In this document: in pieces, positions 37,634-44,552 of the stretch | How the letters are laid out: each line of letters begins with the position of its first letter | How positions within the stretch are numbered: the stretch's first letter is position 1 | Assembly: GCF_002115785.1 (NCBI RefSeq) | Contig: NZ_JFJY01000006.1 | Span: 186,001 to 250,000, forward strand | Length of the DNA stretch: 64,000 nt | DNA from: Thalassospira sp. MCCC 1A03138 | GTDB taxonomy: Bacteria; Pseudomonadota; Alphaproteobacteria; Rhodospirillales; Thalassospiraceae | Direction: 5' to 3' | Program-made: the position numbers and the translations under genes | Notes under the pieces: generated by a model | Told to the model about the DNA's origin: nothing | What the model saw: the letters and a program-made list of their open reading frames with translations, nothing else | Database searches by the model: none

Positions 37634-38797
37634 ATGCGAAACATCATCGAACCGACATCCGATCACATCGAAACCGCCCAACCGGGCGAAGGATGGAGCC
37701 ATCCGGATTTTGATCCGGATTTGCTGCCCGCGCGTCGGCAAAAAGGCCGCGGGGCGGTATCGAATATTGATGGCCGATTTGAACGCCATATCCATCAGGC
37801 GATTGATGATGGCTGGATGACCAGCCTGATGGAAGATCAGGACGCGCCGCGCATCCGTACCACCCTTGGCATTGATGGCGCGCGCAGCGTGATCACCAAA
37901 AATCAAAGCCCGGACGTCCCGTTTGATCGTTCGATCAATCCCTATCGCGGCTGTGAACATGGCTGCATCTATTGCTTTGCCAGACCAACACACGCCTATC
38001 TCGGCCTGTCGCCGGGGTTGGATTTTGAAACAAAGCTGTTCTGGAAGCCCGACGCCCCGGCGCTATTGCGCAAACAGCTCGCCGCCAAAAGCTATATGCC
38101 CGCCCCGATTGTCATTGGCACCAGCACCGATCCCTATCAGCCGGTTGAACGTGAAAAGCAACTGACCCGATCCATCATCAAGGTACTTGGCGATTGCCAG
38201 CATCCGTTCTCAATCATCACCAAAGGCGCACTTGTCACCCGCGACATTGATCTGATCGCACCAATGGCCGCAAAAAACCGTGCGTCGGTCGCGGTATCGG
38301 TCACAAGCCTTGATAACAGATTGTCCAACCTTCTTGAACCGCGTGCCTCCGCCCCGCACCGTCGACTTGATGCCATTCGCAAACTTGCCGATGCCGGTAT
38401 CCCGGTCACGGTCCTGTGCGCGCCAATCATTCCCGGCCTCAATGACATGGAAATCGAAAATCTGGTTGCTGCGGTTCGTGATGCCGGGGCAACGTCGGTA
38501 TCGCACATCGTCGTCCGCCTGCCGCTTGAAATAGCCGACCTGTTCGAAGAATGGCTCGAAGCCAATTATCCGGACCGCAAGGCAAAGGTCATGTCGCTGA
38601 TCCGCCAGATGCGCGACGGCGAACGCTATCAATCCGAATTTGGCACCCGCATGCGCGGCACCGGCCCGATTGCCGACCTGATCGCCAGACGGTTTGATGC
38701 CGCACGCAAAAAACACGGCATGACCGGCCGGTCGCTCAGCCTTGATTGCAGCGGATTTGTCCGCCCGAACGCGAACGGGCAGATGTCGCTGTTCTAA
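37634..38797 (+). CDS. PA0069-family radical SAM protein
   Basis: A 387-residue protein of the SplB-like COG1533 group. The 4Fe-4S motif is CEHGCIYC (CxxxCxxC, cysteines ~107, 111, 114), preceded by NPYRGCEHG as in PA0069. GTSTDPYQPVER and ITKGALVTRDIDLI are conserved SAM-barrel strands. The reaction is unknown; relation to spore photoproduct lyase suggests nucleic acid chemistry, but that is inference. Its last ~43 bases are nearly duplicated at 39364-39406. Confidence 0.87.
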   Translation: MRNIIEPTSDHIETAQPGEGWSHPDFDPDLLPARRQKGRGAVSNIDGRFERHIHQAIDDGWMTSLMEDQDAPRIRTTLGIDGARSVITKNQSPDVPFDRSINPYRGCEHGCIYCFARPTHAYLGLSPGLDFETKLFWKPDAPALLRKQLAAKSYMPAPIVIGTSTDPYQPVEREKQLTRSIIKVLGDCQHPFSIITKGALVTRDIDLIAPMAAKNRASVAVSVTSLDNRLSNLLEPRASAPHRRLDAIRKLADAGIPVTVLCAPIIPGLNDMEIENLVAAVRDAGATSVSHIVVRLPLEIADLFEEWLEANYPDRKAKVMSLIRQMRDGERYQSEFGTRMRGTGPIADLIARRFDAARKKHGMTGRSLSLDCSGFVRPNANGQMSLF

Positions 38798-38877
38798 GAT
38801 CACCAGCAACATCGCCCCCTCGCCCCCAAGCCCTGCTCGCGCGACCGGCGGGCACCAAGCCGATCACTCCGCCCCGC

Positions 38878-39156
38878 TCACTCCGCACGACGGATCAGCA
38901 TCGCCCTTTGGCCGCCAACGGTAAGGCGCAAGACTTCGCCATCATCAAACGCGTAACTCAGGATATGATGATCGGGATCAACAATCTGTCTGTTCTCGAT
39001 CATGACAGCACCACTTGCGACCAGCTCGCTCGCCGCCGTAATGGTATCGGCAAAACCCGCCATCAGAATAAGCGGCACCACCCCGATCCCGTCTTTCAGG
39101 GCATTGGGCGTGAAATCAAGTGTCGGCATGCGATCCGCAAGGGAGATATGGGTCAT
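38878..39156 (-). CDS. Stand-alone S4-domain protein derived from tyrS
   Basis: A 92-residue protein. Its last 83 residues align without a gap to the C-terminal S4 RNA-binding domain of the neighbouring TyrS (for example DGIGVVPLILMAGFA versus DGVGILALLVRAGFA, and RRAE versus RRMK at the end); I count about 27 of 83 identical by eye. The start region (AAGGA, then GGAAAATGACC) resembles that of tyrS (AAGGA, then CGAAATGACA), so it looks like a tyrS copy with an in-frame loss of the catalytic core. It lies behind a second copy of the tyrS leader. It may bind tRNA or rRNA; function unknown. Confidence 0.75.
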   Translation of the reverse strand: MTHISLADRMPTLDFTPNALKDGIGVVPLILMAGFADTITAASELVASGAVMIENRQIVDPDHHILSYAFDDGEVLRLTVGGQRAMLIRRAE

Positions 39157-39205
39157 TTTCCGGTTTCCTTGTTGGTGGGGCCACCTCGGGCAAACCGGTT
39201 TATGG

Positions 39206-39233
39206 AAAAAACAAAGGCCGCCCTGGGGCAGCC
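39206..39233 (-). terminator. Leader terminator of the S4-domain gene
   Basis: On the minus strand GGCTGCC, loop CCAG, GGCGGCC (one U-G), followed by TTTGTTTTTT. It ends 50 bases before the S4 gene and is homologous in position to the tyrS leader terminator. Confidence 0.85.
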
Positions 39234-39273
39234 GGTCTTGGTTTAATTTACAAACACATCAACAGGCGCCGCG

Positions 39274-39324
39274 CTATGTGCACGACGTAAAATAGGCGTT
39301 CTGATGTGTAACAATGTTTTCCAT
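39274..39324 (-). CDS. Leader peptide of the S4-domain gene
   Basis: Sixteen residues, MENIVTHQNAYFTSCT, aligned end to end with the tyrS leader peptide (shared MEN, H7, NAY). One Tyr codon (TAT) is followed by Phe (TTT) where tyrS has a second Tyr. The stop codon falls at the loop/3'-arm junction of the pause hairpin. No Shine-Dalgarno is visible; with a TTGACC box 36 bases upstream the message may be leaderless. Confidence 0.65.
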   Translation of the reverse strand: MENIVTHQNAYFTSCT

Positions 39325-39360
39325 CTTTAAATCATTACGTACCTTATGCTGTCAGGTCAA

Positions 39361-39416
39361 CCCTGATTGCAGCGGCTTTGTCCGCCCGAATGCCAACGGG
39401 CAGATGCAATTGCGTT
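39361..39416 (+). pseudogene. Duplicated 3' fragment of the radical SAM gene
   Basis: Bases 39364-39406 repeat 38742-38784 (the end of the radical SAM gene) with three mismatches, encoding DCSGFVRPNANGQM then QLR and a stop. No upstream part of the gene remains, so it is a relic of a duplication of the radSAM/tyrS junction. Confidence 0.8.
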
Positions 39417-39450
39417 AGGCACGTATCGCCATTTCAGGCGACGCGAAGCA

Positions 39451-39493
39451 CTCCGGAACCCATGCGCCATTGACAAGAGCATGGGTTCCGGAG
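39451..39493. repeat. 14-bp perfect inverted repeat downstream of tyrS
   Basis: Arms CTCCGGAACCCATG and CATGGGTTCCGGAG around a 15-base loop, 24 bases past the tyrS stop. No T-run follows on either strand, so it may be an RNA-stabilising or Rho-assisted 3' structure rather than a classical terminator. Confidence 0.6.
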
Positions 39494-39516
39494 TTTACGA
39501 ACGGGATACCCCGATA

Positions 39517-40839
39517 CTATTTCATGCGTCGCAAGGCGACATGGCGTTTGCGACCTGATGAAAGGCGGATAAGGCTAGCCTCGCCAAAATCATCACCCGT
39601 CACAAGGATTTCGGGATCAATGATCGGCTGATCATTCAACCGTGCCCCGCCACCGGCAACCAGCCGTCGCGCCGCACTGTTTGATGCAGCAAAGCCCGCA
39701 CGCACCAGCAGCGCCAGAATGCCGACACCATCCGCAATCTCCGCTGCGGTGACATCAACCGATGGCAACCCGTCGAGATCATCACGATGGCCCGCACCGG
39801 CAAAGACACCCGATGCCGTTTGCTTGACAGCATCAAGGGCGACCTCCCCATGCGCCAGTCGCGTGGCTTCGTCCGCCAGCACAATCTTGGCCTCGTTGAT
39901 ATCCGCACCTGACAGGTTTTCAAGCTGTTCGATCTCCGCAAGCGGCAGATCGGTAAACAACCGCAGAAAACGACCAACGTCGCCATCCTCGCAATTGCGC
40001 CAGAACTGCCAGTAATCAAACGGTGCCAGACGATCCTCGTTCAGCCAGATCGCACCAGCCGCGGTTTTACCCATCTTGACCCCGGACGATGTCGTCAATA
40101 GCGGGGCCGTCATCCCAAAGACCTCATCACCATCAACGCGTCGGACAAGATCGACACCGCCAAGGATATTGGCCCATTGATCACCACCACCCATCTGCGC
40201 ACGGCATCCGAAACGTCGCGACAGTTCAAGGAAATCGTACGCCTGCAGGATCATGTAATTGAATTCAAGGAAGCTGAGGCTTTCCTGCCGTTCCAGTCTG
40301 GTGCGAACGGAATCGAATGACAGCATCCTGTTGACCGAAAAATGCCGCCCGACATCGCGCAGCAGATCGACATAGCCAAGCTGATCAAGCCAGTCGGCAT
40401 TATTGACCAGCACCGCGTCGGCCGGCCCCTCGCCAAAGGTCAGGAAACGGTCAAACACCTTGCGAATACCCGCAATATTGGCAGCAATCTGCTCGTCATC
40501 CAAAATCGGGCGGGCATCGGACCGGAAACTGGGATCTCCGATCCGTGTTGTGCCACCACCCACCAGTACAATCGGCTTGTGCCCGTGTTTCTGCAACCAG
40601 CGCAACGTCATGATCGGCAGAAGATGGCCGACATGCAGACTGTCTGCCGTCGCATCAAAACCGATGTAAACCGGCACGGCACCGGATGCCAGCAAGGCAT
40701 CAAGCCCGTCAAAGCCGGTACATTGATGAATGAAGCCGCGCGCATGCAGGCTTTGCATGGCGTCCGATGCAAACGCATTGCTTTTGACGTCGCTGGCATT
40801 TTGCGGCGTCGTATCAGGTTGGTCGGGAAGAAATGTCAT
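39517..40839 (-). CDS. tyrS: Tyrosyl-tRNA synthetase
   Basis: A 440-residue class I aminoacyl-tRNA synthetase of the TyrRS type. The HIGH motif is HVGH (69-72) in DATADSLHVGHLLPI; the KMSKS motif is KMGKT (~254-258). MGGGDQWANILGG is the tyrosine/tRNA region, and an S4 RNA-binding domain occupies ~355-440. AAGGA lies 10 bases before the ATG at 40839; a GTG at 40872 is less likely. It is preceded by a leader with the layout of a Tyr-codon attenuator. Confidence 0.95.
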   Translation of the reverse strand: MTFLPDQPDTTPQNASDVKSNAFASDAMQSLHARGFIHQCTGFDGLDALLASGAVPVYIGFDATADSLHVGHLLPIMTLRWLQKHGHKPIVLVGGGTTRIGDPSFRSDARPILDDEQIAANIAGIRKVFDRFLTFGEGPADAVLVNNADWLDQLGYVDLLRDVGRHFSVNRMLSFDSVRTRLERQESLSFLEFNYMILQAYDFLELSRRFGCRAQMGGGDQWANILGGVDLVRRVDGDEVFGMTAPLLTTSSGVKMGKTAAGAIWLNEDRLAPFDYWQFWRNCEDGDVGRFLRLFTDLPLAEIEQLENLSGADINEAKIVLADEATRLAHGEVALDAVKQTASGVFAGAGHRDDLDGLPSVDVTAAEIADGVGILALLVRAGFAASNSAARRLVAGGGARLNDQPIIDPEILVTGDDFGEASLIRLSSGRKRHVALRRMK

Positions 40840-40889
40840 TTCGGTCTGTCCTTCGATACGGATGACCGACACCGGGAGACCGGTTATGG

Positions 40890-40917
40890 AAAAACAAAAG
40901 GCCGCCCAATGGCGGCC
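40890..40917 (-). terminator. Leader terminator of tyrS
   Basis: On the minus strand GGCCGCC, loop ATTG, GGCGGCC, then TTTTGTTTTT: a 7-bp all-GC stem with a strong U-tract, placed 50 bases before the tyrS ATG, so read-through is required for expression. Confidence 0.9.
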
Positions 40918-40949
40918 GGTTCAATTTGCACAAATCAACACACGCCGCA

Positions 40950-41000
40950 CTATATGTGCAGCGGATAATAGGCGTTGTGATGTTGAATTGCGTTTTCCAT
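40950..41000 (-). CDS. tyrS leader peptide
   Basis: Sixteen residues, MENAIQHHNAYYPLHI, with two consecutive Tyr codons (TAT TAT). The ATG has no Shine-Dalgarno; the TTGACC box with a 17-base spacer to TATCCG puts the transcription start at or just before the ATG, so translation may be leaderless. The stop codon overlaps the pause hairpin. It regulates tyrS and is probably not a functional product in itself. Confidence 0.75.
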   Translation of the reverse strand: MENAIQHHNAYYPLHI

Positions 41001-41072
41001 GCCCTATCGGATATGGCGCATTGCCCCACCGGTCAAGCCACTTTGCCTCTTATTGCGGCAATGCAGCCATGC

Positions 41073-41115
41073 AAACAGCAAAACACCCGCCCGGGCAAAG
41101 CCGCAGGCGGGTGTT
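41073..41115 (-). terminator. Terminator of the unrecognised two-gene unit
   Basis: Perfect arms AACACCCGCC and GGCGGGTGTT with a 14-base loop; on the minus strand the second arm is followed by TTGCTGTTTGC. It lies just past the stop of the 173-residue protein gene and upstream of the tyrS promoter. Confidence 0.75.
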
Positions 41116-41138
41116 GAAAAAGCAGGTCAAAGTCGGGG

Positions 41139-41660
41139 TTATCCCACCACCCGGTACCGGGCGTGTGGCGCGGGGCTTGCCGTGATCGACGGATCGATCT
41201 TCGGCAAAACCCCGCCTTCCTCCGCGCCTGTATATTCTGTCAAATCCTTGCCTTGGGCGTCGGTGTCGTTCATCGCCATCATGCGCGCGCTTTCAAAAAA
41301 GCGAAGACCGCGCTTTTCAAGAACATAAAGCGTTTCCGCCCCCCATGGCCCCGACCAGACCAGCCCCGAAAGCGTTTCCATTTCGCGTTCGATCCGGGTC
41401 GGCGAAATCGGCCGACCAAGGCATGTGGTCAGCAAAAAGGAAAGTTCCGCTGCCGTCACGCCGTCTTCGCAGCATTCCTCGGCCAGAACCGCCATCACCG
41501 CCATGGTCACCACCCGAAGAGAAACCTTGCCGGTTTCAATCCCCGGAAAGCGGCTTTGCTGCAGGGTGACGATATCACTGGCAATGCGATCAACGCCCCC
41601 ACGGATCACATATCGGCCACGCCAGACCCTGCAGCTTGTCCGTACTTCCCATTCCCGCAT
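41139..41660 (-). CDS. Hypothetical protein, possible winged helix
   Basis: A 173-residue protein I do not recognise. Residues ~50-130 look like a winged-helix fold: a helical start (VVTMAVMAVLAEECCEDG), a VTAAELSFLLTTCLGRPISPTRIEREMETL helix pair, then a wing (LVWSGPWGAETLYVLEKRGLRFFESAR). The last 45 residues are acidic and Pro-rich. GGGGAC lies 5 bases before the ATG. It is the second gene of a unit with the gene at 41745 and has ATACA/TGTAT half-sites just upstream. A DNA-binding role is inference. Confidence 0.6.
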   Translation of the reverse strand: MREWEVRTSCRVWRGRYVIRGGVDRIASDIVTLQQSRFPGIETGKVSLRVVTMAVMAVLAEECCEDGVTAAELSFLLTTCLGRPISPTRIEREMETLSGLVWSGPWGAETLYVLEKRGLRFFESARMMAMNDTDAQGKDLTEYTGAEEGGVLPKIDPSITASPAPHARYRVVG

Positions 41661-41698
41661 TTTGTCCCCGCCTGTTTTCTTGTCCCACGTCGAGAATG

Positions 41699-41714
41699 AT
41701 ACATTATCAATACA
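41699..41714. promoter_or_regulatory. Direct ATACA half-sites upstream of the 173-residue gene
   Basis: ATACA occurs at 41699-41703 and again at 41710-41714, an 11-base step as in the dyads at 41740 and 42589 but in direct orientation. It lies 39 bases before the gene start and could be a variant operator. Confidence 0.4.
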
Positions 41715-41739
41715 TTACGTCAACCACCTTATCGACTTT

Positions 41740-41757
41740 TTGTATCATTTAATACAA
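41740..41757. promoter_or_regulatory. TGTAT-N6-ATACA dyad
   Basis: TTGTAT and ATACAA flank CATTTA, a perfect 6-bp-arm dyad at the 3' end of the upstream gene and before the downstream one. The same dyad with the same spacer length occurs at 42589-42608. Confidence 0.5.
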
Positions 41758-42557
41758 GCATCACGAAACCACTGATATCCGGTCCCGGTGGCGGCAAATC
41801 CCCCATCCCCGTCAACCGGTTCGATATAGCCCCGCGTGATTGCGCTATGAAAATCACGGCCGAAATTCTTTGGCATGCGCAGATGTTCCTGCCGCCGTAA
41901 CAACCGCCGGATATCGTCGCGCGTCACAAAGCTGCGCCCGTCGCGGTAATGCAGCCAGATCGCGGCAATCAGGATCGTTTCGGCAAAACCACGCGGCTGC
42001 AGCCGGGCAATCAGATCGCCCAGACTGCCGATATATCCAATCAGGAAATTCGCCGGATCAATCGCATCCGCAGTACCTTCACCAACCAGACCGGCCCCAC
42101 CGAAATCTCGCCCTGGCGCCTGCCCGGCCGCCTGCCCCGGTACGTTTTCCGGTCCAGATGCAGCCTCGCCCGCAATAGCCGACCGGGCCGTTACAGGGAA
42201 TTGCCCGCCAGCAGACATTTCCCGCAAAGAGCCACTAGGCCCGAATGACGAAGATGGCGCAAACGGAGATGATGCCGCAGGTGACATGGAAGAGGACGTG
42301 GCAGCCGGCATAGCAGGCGACATCGAAGCCCCCGAAGAAGCTGCCCCATGGTCAACTGCACCGCTCACCGGTGCCGCGCCCGCCCGCAAACCGTTCGGAG
42401 AACCAAACAGGGCCGCCATCACCAACGGCAGGCGCGCAGGCGGGATCGCACATTCGAGATCCACCGGCCCGAAATCACCTTCGCCCGTCAGTTTGACATG
42501 AATAACAGCAGCCAAGTTTCTTTCACCCCCAATTTGGGCCAAGGGGATAACATACAT
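41745..42557 (-). CDS. Hypothetical protein with low-complexity linker
   Basis: A 270-residue protein I do not recognise. Residues ~12-55 form a compact N-terminal domain (AAVIHVKLTGEGDFGPVDLECAIPPARLPLVMAALFG). Residues ~60-165 are a disordered Ala/Ser/Pro/Gly/Met linker. The C-terminal ~95 residues look like a winged helix (GFAETILIAAIWLHYRDGRSFVTRDDIRRLLRRQ, then RDFHSAITRGYIEPV). The ATG has no Shine-Dalgarno; a TTG 14 codons in has GGGGGTG 9 bases upstream and may be the true start. It is the first gene of a two-gene unit flanked by dyads. Confidence 0.6.
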   Translation of the reverse strand: MYVIPLAQIGGERNLAAVIHVKLTGEGDFGPVDLECAIPPARLPLVMAALFGSPNGLRAGAAPVSGAVDHGAASSGASMSPAMPAATSSSMSPAASSPFAPSSSFGPSGSLREMSAGGQFPVTARSAIAGEAASGPENVPGQAAGQAPGRDFGGAGLVGEGTADAIDPANFLIGYIGSLGDLIARLQPRGFAETILIAAIWLHYRDGRSFVTRDDIRRLLRRQEHLRMPKNFGRDFHSAITRGYIEPVDGDGGFAATGTGYQWFRDACIK

Positions 42558-42588
42558 ATCGTATCATTTTCAACATCAATTCCGAAAA

Positions 42589-42608
42589 TATGTATCAACA
42601 CATACATA
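42589..42608. promoter_or_regulatory. TGTAT-N6-ATACA dyad upstream of the two-gene unit
   Basis: TATGTAT and ATACATA flank CAACAC: a perfect 7-bp-arm dyad 32 bases upstream of the 270-residue gene. A weaker ATAC-N5-GTAT sits at 42552-42564 across the start codon. Likely an operator of an unidentified regulator. Confidence 0.55.
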
Positions 42609-42797
42609 AACCGAATTCACAAAAACTCCTCGACAAACCAAGCCTTCCGGCAGCACCATGATTTCACTGCAAGATTTCAGACCGGACCGCCACCGCGATG
42701 CTGCCCAGTCCCACCAAAGGCACATCCACCGCCGCCCCGATTTTGGCGGCAATCCGACGGTCACGTGATCTGATCGCCACCAAGTATGGAGGAGTCT

Positions 42798-43508
42798 GTG
42801 ACCCGCCTTTTATTTCGTGAAGACGCCTATCGCCGGAACTGCGACGCCAAAGTCATGTCGATTTCCGACCGCGGCATTGAACTGGACCAAACCGTGTTTT
42901 ACGCCACCGCTGGCGGCCAGACCGGGGATGTCGGGATTTTCAAAACCGCCGATGGCCGTGAAATGCCGGTCGCAACCACGATCAAGGACCGCGACAGCGG
43001 CAAAATCCTGCATATCATCGCCGAGGGTCACGACCTGCCAGCAATCAGCGATACGATCACGGCCGAACTGGATTGGGAAACCCGCCACCGCCTGATGCGC
43101 TTTCACACCTGCCTGCATTTGCTCTGTGCAATTGTCGAAGGCGACGTCACAGGCGGCAATATCGCCGCCCACAAAGCGCGACTTGATTTCAACCTGCCCG
43201 ACGAAGCGCCTGACAAGGATGAGCTGACCGCTCGGCTAAACGAACTGATCGCAAGCAATGCCGAGGTTTATGACGGTGAAATCAGCATTGCCGAGCTTAA
43301 AGCCAACCCCGAACTGGTCCGCACCATGTCGGTGCAACCACCAATGGATGGCAACAGCATCCGCACCGTCACGATCGAGGGGATCGATTATCAGCCCTGC
43401 GGCGGAACGCATGTCAAAAGTACGGCCGAAATCGGCAGGGTTCTGGTTGCCAAGATCGAAAAGAAAGGCCGCCAGAACCGCCGCATCAATATCGTCTTTG
43501 ATGAATGA
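42798..43508 (+). CDS. alaX: Alanyl-tRNA editing protein AlaX
   Basis: A 236-residue free-standing editing domain homologous to the AlaRS editing/C-Ala region. The zinc-binding sites are HTCLH (~103-107, HxxxH) and CGGTH (~201-205, CxxxH). It deacylates Ser-tRNA-Ala (and Gly) mischarged by AlaRS. I chose the GTG at 42798 because GGAGG ends 5 bases before it; an ATG at 42786 lies inside that Shine-Dalgarno. Confidence 0.9.
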   Translation: MTRLLFREDAYRRNCDAKVMSISDRGIELDQTVFYATAGGQTGDVGIFKTADGREMPVATTIKDRDSGKILHIIAEGHDLPAISDTITAELDWETRHRLMRFHTCLHLLCAIVEGDVTGGNIAAHKARLDFNLPDEAPDKDELTARLNELIASNAEVYDGEISIAELKANPELVRTMSVQPPMDGNSIRTVTIEGIDYQPCGGTHVKSTAEIGRVLVAKIEKKGRQNRRINIVFDE

Positions 43509-43677
43509 ATTCCCCGGAAACGCGCAATCGGCATATCCACAAATCAAGTCGGGATATTGCCATGCGCTTTCAGGACGGATAGAAATTAAAACAAGAAACA
43601 TTTGAGTTTGAAGATACAGATCTGCGGAAACGCCCCGGATCGCGCAATACCCACCATTGCAAACCGGAGTCTCTTTG

Positions 43678-44535
43678 ATGACCAACCCAACTTCCGACGC
43701 ACTGGTCTCCACCCAGTGGCTTGCGGATCACCTTGATGCACCCGACGTTCGCGTCGTCGATGCCAGCTGGTACATGCCCGCCCAGAACAAAAATGCGCGC
43801 GAGATTTATAACGCGCAGCACGTTCCGGGCGCGGTATTCTTCGATATCGATGAAATCGCCGCCGACGATAGTGCGCCGCTTCCCCACATGATGCCCGACG
43901 CGATCAAGTTTTCGGCCAAGGTCCGCAAGCTTGGCCTTGGCGACGGTGTCCGCATCGTGGTTTATGGCCAGACGGGGTCCGCCCTTGCCGCCTGCCGGGT
44001 ATGGTGGATGCTGCGCCATTTCGGGCATCACGATGTCGCCGTGCTTGATGGCGGCCTGCCGAAATGGCTGGCGGAAAACCGCCCGGTGACCGATGCACCA
44101 ACCCCGCCGCGCGAACGCCATTTCACCGCGCGCGCCAACAGCTTCCTTTTGCGCGAATATGATCAGGTGCTGGCAAACGTCAAAAGCAAACGCGAACAGC
44201 TGGTCGATGCCCGCGCAACCGAACGCTTCACCGGCGATGCCGACGAACCCTGGGGCAAGGCTGGCCATGTGCCGGGTTCCTATAACCTGCCGTTTGACAG
44301 GCTCCTGAATGCTGACGGCACCTTCAAGGATGCCGATGCCATTCGCACCGCCTTCCATGATGCCGGTGTCAATCTTGATAAATCGGTTGTCACATCCTGC
44401 GGCTCGGGCGTGACCGCCTGCGTGCTTGCCCTTGGTGCCTATATTGCTGGCAAAAAGGAAGTCGCGGTTTATGACGGTTCCTGGGCCGAATGGGCCAGCA
44501 CCGAGGGAAGCCCGGTCGATAAAGGCCCGGCATAA
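43678..44535 (+). CDS. sseA: 3-mercaptopyruvate sulfurtransferase
   Basis: A 285-residue tandem rhodanese. The N-terminal domain is inactive (the loop reads YGQTGSA); the C-terminal active loop is CGSGVTA with the catalytic Cys at ~241, the signature of mercaptopyruvate rather than thiosulfate sulfurtransferases. It transfers sulfur from 3-mercaptopyruvate to thiophilic acceptors in cysteine breakdown. GGAG 8 bases before the ATG at 43678 sets the start. Confidence 0.9.
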   Translation: MTNPTSDALVSTQWLADHLDAPDVRVVDASWYMPAQNKNAREIYNAQHVPGAVFFDIDEIAADDSAPLPHMMPDAIKFSAKVRKLGLGDGVRIVVYGQTGSALAACRVWWMLRHFGHHDVAVLDGGLPKWLAENRPVTDAPTPPRERHFTARANSFLLREYDQVLANVKSKREQLVDARATERFTGDADEPWGKAGHVPGSYNLPFDRLLNADGTFKDADAIRTAFHDAGVNLDKSVVTSCGSGVTACVLALGAYIAGKKEVAVYDGSWAEWASTEGSPVDKGPA

Positions 44536-44552
44536 CACGGCGCATAAAAGAT

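Larger units (their letters stand above)
39206..39360 (-). promoter_or_regulatory. Second (duplicated) tyrS-type attenuator leader
   Basis: In order on the minus strand: TTGACC box (39355-39360), 36 bases later a leader peptide ATG (39324), a Tyr codon at peptide position 11, a pause hairpin CGTCGTGC/GCGCGGCG (39267-39287), and a terminator (39206-39233). The 3' arm GCGGC can instead pair with GCTGC of the terminator's first arm, an antiterminator candidate. Every element has its counterpart in the tyrS leader at the same spacing, although the sequence has diverged. Confidence 0.75.
40890..41036 (-). promoter_or_regulatory. tyrS transcription attenuator leader
   Basis: Minus-strand order: TTGACC box (41031-41036), leader peptide ATG 36 bases later (41000), Tyr-Tyr codons (40965-40970), pause hairpin CGCTGCAC/GTGCGGCG with loop ATATA (40943-40963), terminator (40890-40917). 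The hairpin's 3' arm GCGGC can pair with GCCGC of the terminator's first arm to form an antiterminator. A ribosome stalled at the Tyr codons would cover the hairpin's 5' arm. This matches ribosome-mediated attenuation responding to charged tRNA-Tyr. Confidence 0.82.

Noticed and set aside
39157..39516. Insertion sequence remnant between the S4 gene and tyrS
   Set aside because: The stretch is explained by the duplicated leader, a radical SAM gene fragment and one inverted repeat; no transposase or target duplication is visible.
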